Assembly: GCF_001458735.1 (NCBI RefSeq)
Contig: NZ_CZQA01000001.1
Coordinates: 310,001 to 374,000 of the forward strand
Direction of reading: 5' to 3'
Origin: Candidatus Nitrospira nitrosa
Lineage (GTDB): Bacteria > Nitrospirota > Nitrospiria > Nitrospirales > Nitrospiraceae
Length of the DNA stretch: 64,000 nucleotides
Made by a program: the position numbers and the translations under genes. Below are positions 62,608 to 64,000 of the stretch, piece after piece. The notes below the pieces were generated by a model, which was not told where the DNA came from, ran no database searches, and saw only the letters and a program-made list of their open reading frames with translations. Position 1 is the stretch's first letter. Every line of letters starts with the position of its first letter.

Positions 62608-62670
62608 GAGAACCTCCTTGAACAGTGAGAGTTGCCCGCGCTTCAATTCGCGCGATTGATTCTCCTGTTC

Positions 62671-62686
62671 AGCAGAAGCTGTGCCA
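62671..62686 (-). promoter_or_regulatory. Sigma-54 promoter for the 62607 operon
   Basis: On the minus strand TGGCACAGCTTCTGCT matches TGGCAC-N5-TTGCW with the GG and GC at exact -24/-12 spacing and one mismatch in the -12 part. It predicts transcription from about 62659, 50 bases before the ATG at 62607. Confidence 0.7.
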
Positions 62687-62761
62687 TGGAGCATGAATGC
62701 CTAAGCCATTGATAACTAACTACCTACTGAGCAAATCATGAAAACAAAGCCCTACAACTAT

Positions 62762-62807
62762 TCGTAATCTACGATTATTCGTTGAATCCTACAACGTAAT
62801 GTCGTAG
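62762..62807. promoter_or_regulatory. Candidate enhancer (activator) sites
   Basis: Two related palindromes: TCGTA-ATC-TACGA (62762-62774) and CTACAAC-GTAAT-GTCGTAG (62789-62807), plus a further CTACAAC half site at 62752. They lie ~90-135 bases upstream of the sigma-54 promoter, the normal place for activator binding, and just before the activator's own start. Confidence 0.5.
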
Positions 62808-62817
62808 CTTGAATGTC

Positions 62818-64000
62818 ATGAATCCCCACCAGCTGCCTCAAGTCATGGTCGCCACCGCTCGTCAGGGAACACTCCAAGAAGTATTGCGCACCATCACCGA
62901 CGGCATTGCTCAATGCCCGAACACCGTGTTGACACGCATCTGGCTTGCGATCCCCGACCGATCCTGTCCCTTGTGTCGGGACGTCGAAGACCAGACCGAC
63001 ATCAAGGCCCTCCACCTTGCCGCGAGCGCCGGCGTGCCCCATGACAAACAGGCCGACTACAGCCGTGTCGAGGGAGGCTTTCACCGGTTTCCGATCGGTG
63101 AACGCAAGATCGGCCGCGTCGCCATAAGCGGTGAACCGCTCTGGCTTGCCGGAGTTCGAGGCGATGAAGACTGGATCGCCGACCCGGCTTGGTTTGCGCG
63201 TGAGGAAGTCAGAACTTTCGCAGTGCAGCCTCTAATCTTCCAGGGAGAGGTGCTGGGAGTGCTGGCACTCTTTGATCGCAGCCTGCTGGATACGGAGGCA
63301 TTCGAGTGGCTGCGCATGTTCGCCGACTATGCGGCAGTGAGTATTGCCAACGCCAGGGCTCGTGAGGAGATCAACCTCCTTCGCGCACGTTTGGAGGAAG
63401 AGAATCACTATCTACGGGAGGAAGTCACCGCCGCTCTCGGGATGGGTGAATTCGTCGGAGACAGCGAGGCACTCCAACACGTGCTGCGCCAAATCCAGCT
63501 CGTGGCGCCGACCGATGCCGCGGTCCTGATTACCGGAGAGAGCGGCACGGGTAAGGAACTGGTGGCCCGGGCCATCCATGACCGGAGTGCGCGCACAGGA
63601 CGAGCCTTGATCAAGGTCAACTGCAGCGCCGTGCCGGACGCGTTGTTCGAAAGCGAATTCTTCGGCCATATCAAAGGAGCCTTCACCGGCGCCCTCGGCG
63701 ACCGCCCTGGGCGCTTCGAACTTGCGGACGGCGGCACGCTCTTCCTCGACGAGATCGGAGAAGTACCGCTGCCGATGCAGGCGAAGCTGCTGCGCGTGCT
63801 CCAGGAAGGAGAGTTCGAGCGCGTGGGCGATACCCGCACACGCCAGGTGAATGTGCGAATCGTCGCCGCGACGAATCGAGATCTGAAACGAGAAGTCGAG
63901 GCCGGCCGGTTCCGTCAGGATCTCTTCTATCGGCTCAGTGTGTTTCCAATCCACATCCCTCCCCTGCGCGAACGTCGTGACGACATTCCAAAACTCGCGC
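62818..64000 (+). CDS. Sigma-54-dependent transcription activator with GAF domain, 3' truncated by window edge
   Basis: Open from ATG 62818 to the window end without a stop. Residues ~15-185 form a GAF sensor domain (CPLC and Asp-rich loop present, [20 protein letters not shown]), then a short coiled linker ([17 protein letters not shown]). The AAA+ domain has Walker [24 protein letters not shown] (sigma-54 contact), Walker [12 protein letters not shown] and the R-finger region. The Fis-type HTH lies outside. NorR/FhlA-like layout. Probably drives the divergent operon at 62607. Confidence 0.92.
   Translation, partial: MNPHQLPQVMVATARQGTLQEVLRTITDGIAQCPNTVLTRIWLAIPDRSCPLCRDVEDQTDIKALHLAASAGVPHDKQADYSRVEGGFHRFPIGERKIGRVAISGEPLWLAGVRGDEDWIADPAWFAREEVRTFAVQPLIFQGEVLGVLALFDRSLLDTEAFEWLRMFADYAAVSIANARAREEINLLRARLEEENHYLREEVTAALGMGEFVGDSEALQHVLRQIQLVAPTDAAVLITGESGTGKELVARAIHDRSARTGRALIKVNCSAVPDALFESEFFGHIKGAFTGALGDRPGRFELADGGTLFLDEIGEVPLPMQAKLLRVLQEGEFERVGDTRTRQVNVRIVAATNRDLKREVEAGRFRQDLFYRLSVFPIHIPPLRERRDDIPKLA

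Overview
The window is one continuous piece of a bacterial chromosome with moderately high GC and dense genes on both strands. There are no rRNA genes, tRNAs, CRISPR arrays, transposases or phage genes that I can recognise. Gene content points to a Nitrospira-like member of the Nitrospirota: SBBP-repeat protein, PEP-CTERM protein, NnrS, DUF3482/DUF2868 pair, GH15 plus trehalose synthesis, MNIO/DUF2282 genes and many small Shine-Dalgarno-led proteins. This taxonomic call is an inference from gene content and style, not from a marker gene.

Layout. 1-9 kb: the 3' part of miaB, an SBBP-repeat pseudogene, a lipoprotein, a mutY-mutT-exonuclease operon, two PilZ proteins and a Nudix hydrolase. 9-14.3 kb: lon, a lipase-fold protein without its nucleophile, and two exported LPP20/FlgT-like proteins. 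14.4-21.4 kb: a one-direction operon with an alkaline-phosphatase-fold protein that has lost its active site, an exported protein and five consecutive HEAT-repeat proteins, with the scar of a further copy. 21.4-30.3 kb: ugd, a spermidine-synthase-like membrane protein, the trehalose genes otsB and otsA (otsA fused to a membrane sensor module), a GH15 hydrolase and tmRNA. 30.5-41 kb: a methyltransferase, nnrS, a GTPase/DUF2868 membrane pair, recQ and a PEP-CTERM protein ending in a strong terminator.

41.5-64 kb looks like an accessory stress/metal region. It has two orphan HicB-like proteins, AhpD-like proteins, DUF3179, a TPR/mini-peptide/NnrE chain, PagL, two TVP38 membrane proteins, a disulfide reductase, DUF3047, a five-gene bufferin (gig-like) RiPP cluster with two precursor peptides (52994-56003), a broken fatty-acid hydroxylase gene, and a redox operon (62607 downwards) with a sigma-54 promoter facing a divergent sigma-54 activator. 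Four near-identical CRP-type palindromes (TGTRA-N6-TYACA), plus one weaker one, are scattered over 42.3-56.2 kb. They surround a Crp/Fnr gene whose recognition helix carries the CRP-type Arg-Glu pair, which suggests a local regulon.

The points most worth checking are the twin-precursor bufferin cluster, the CRP-type regulon, the sigma-54 module, the five-gene HEAT array with its pseudo-phosphatase, and the sensor-OtsA fusion.
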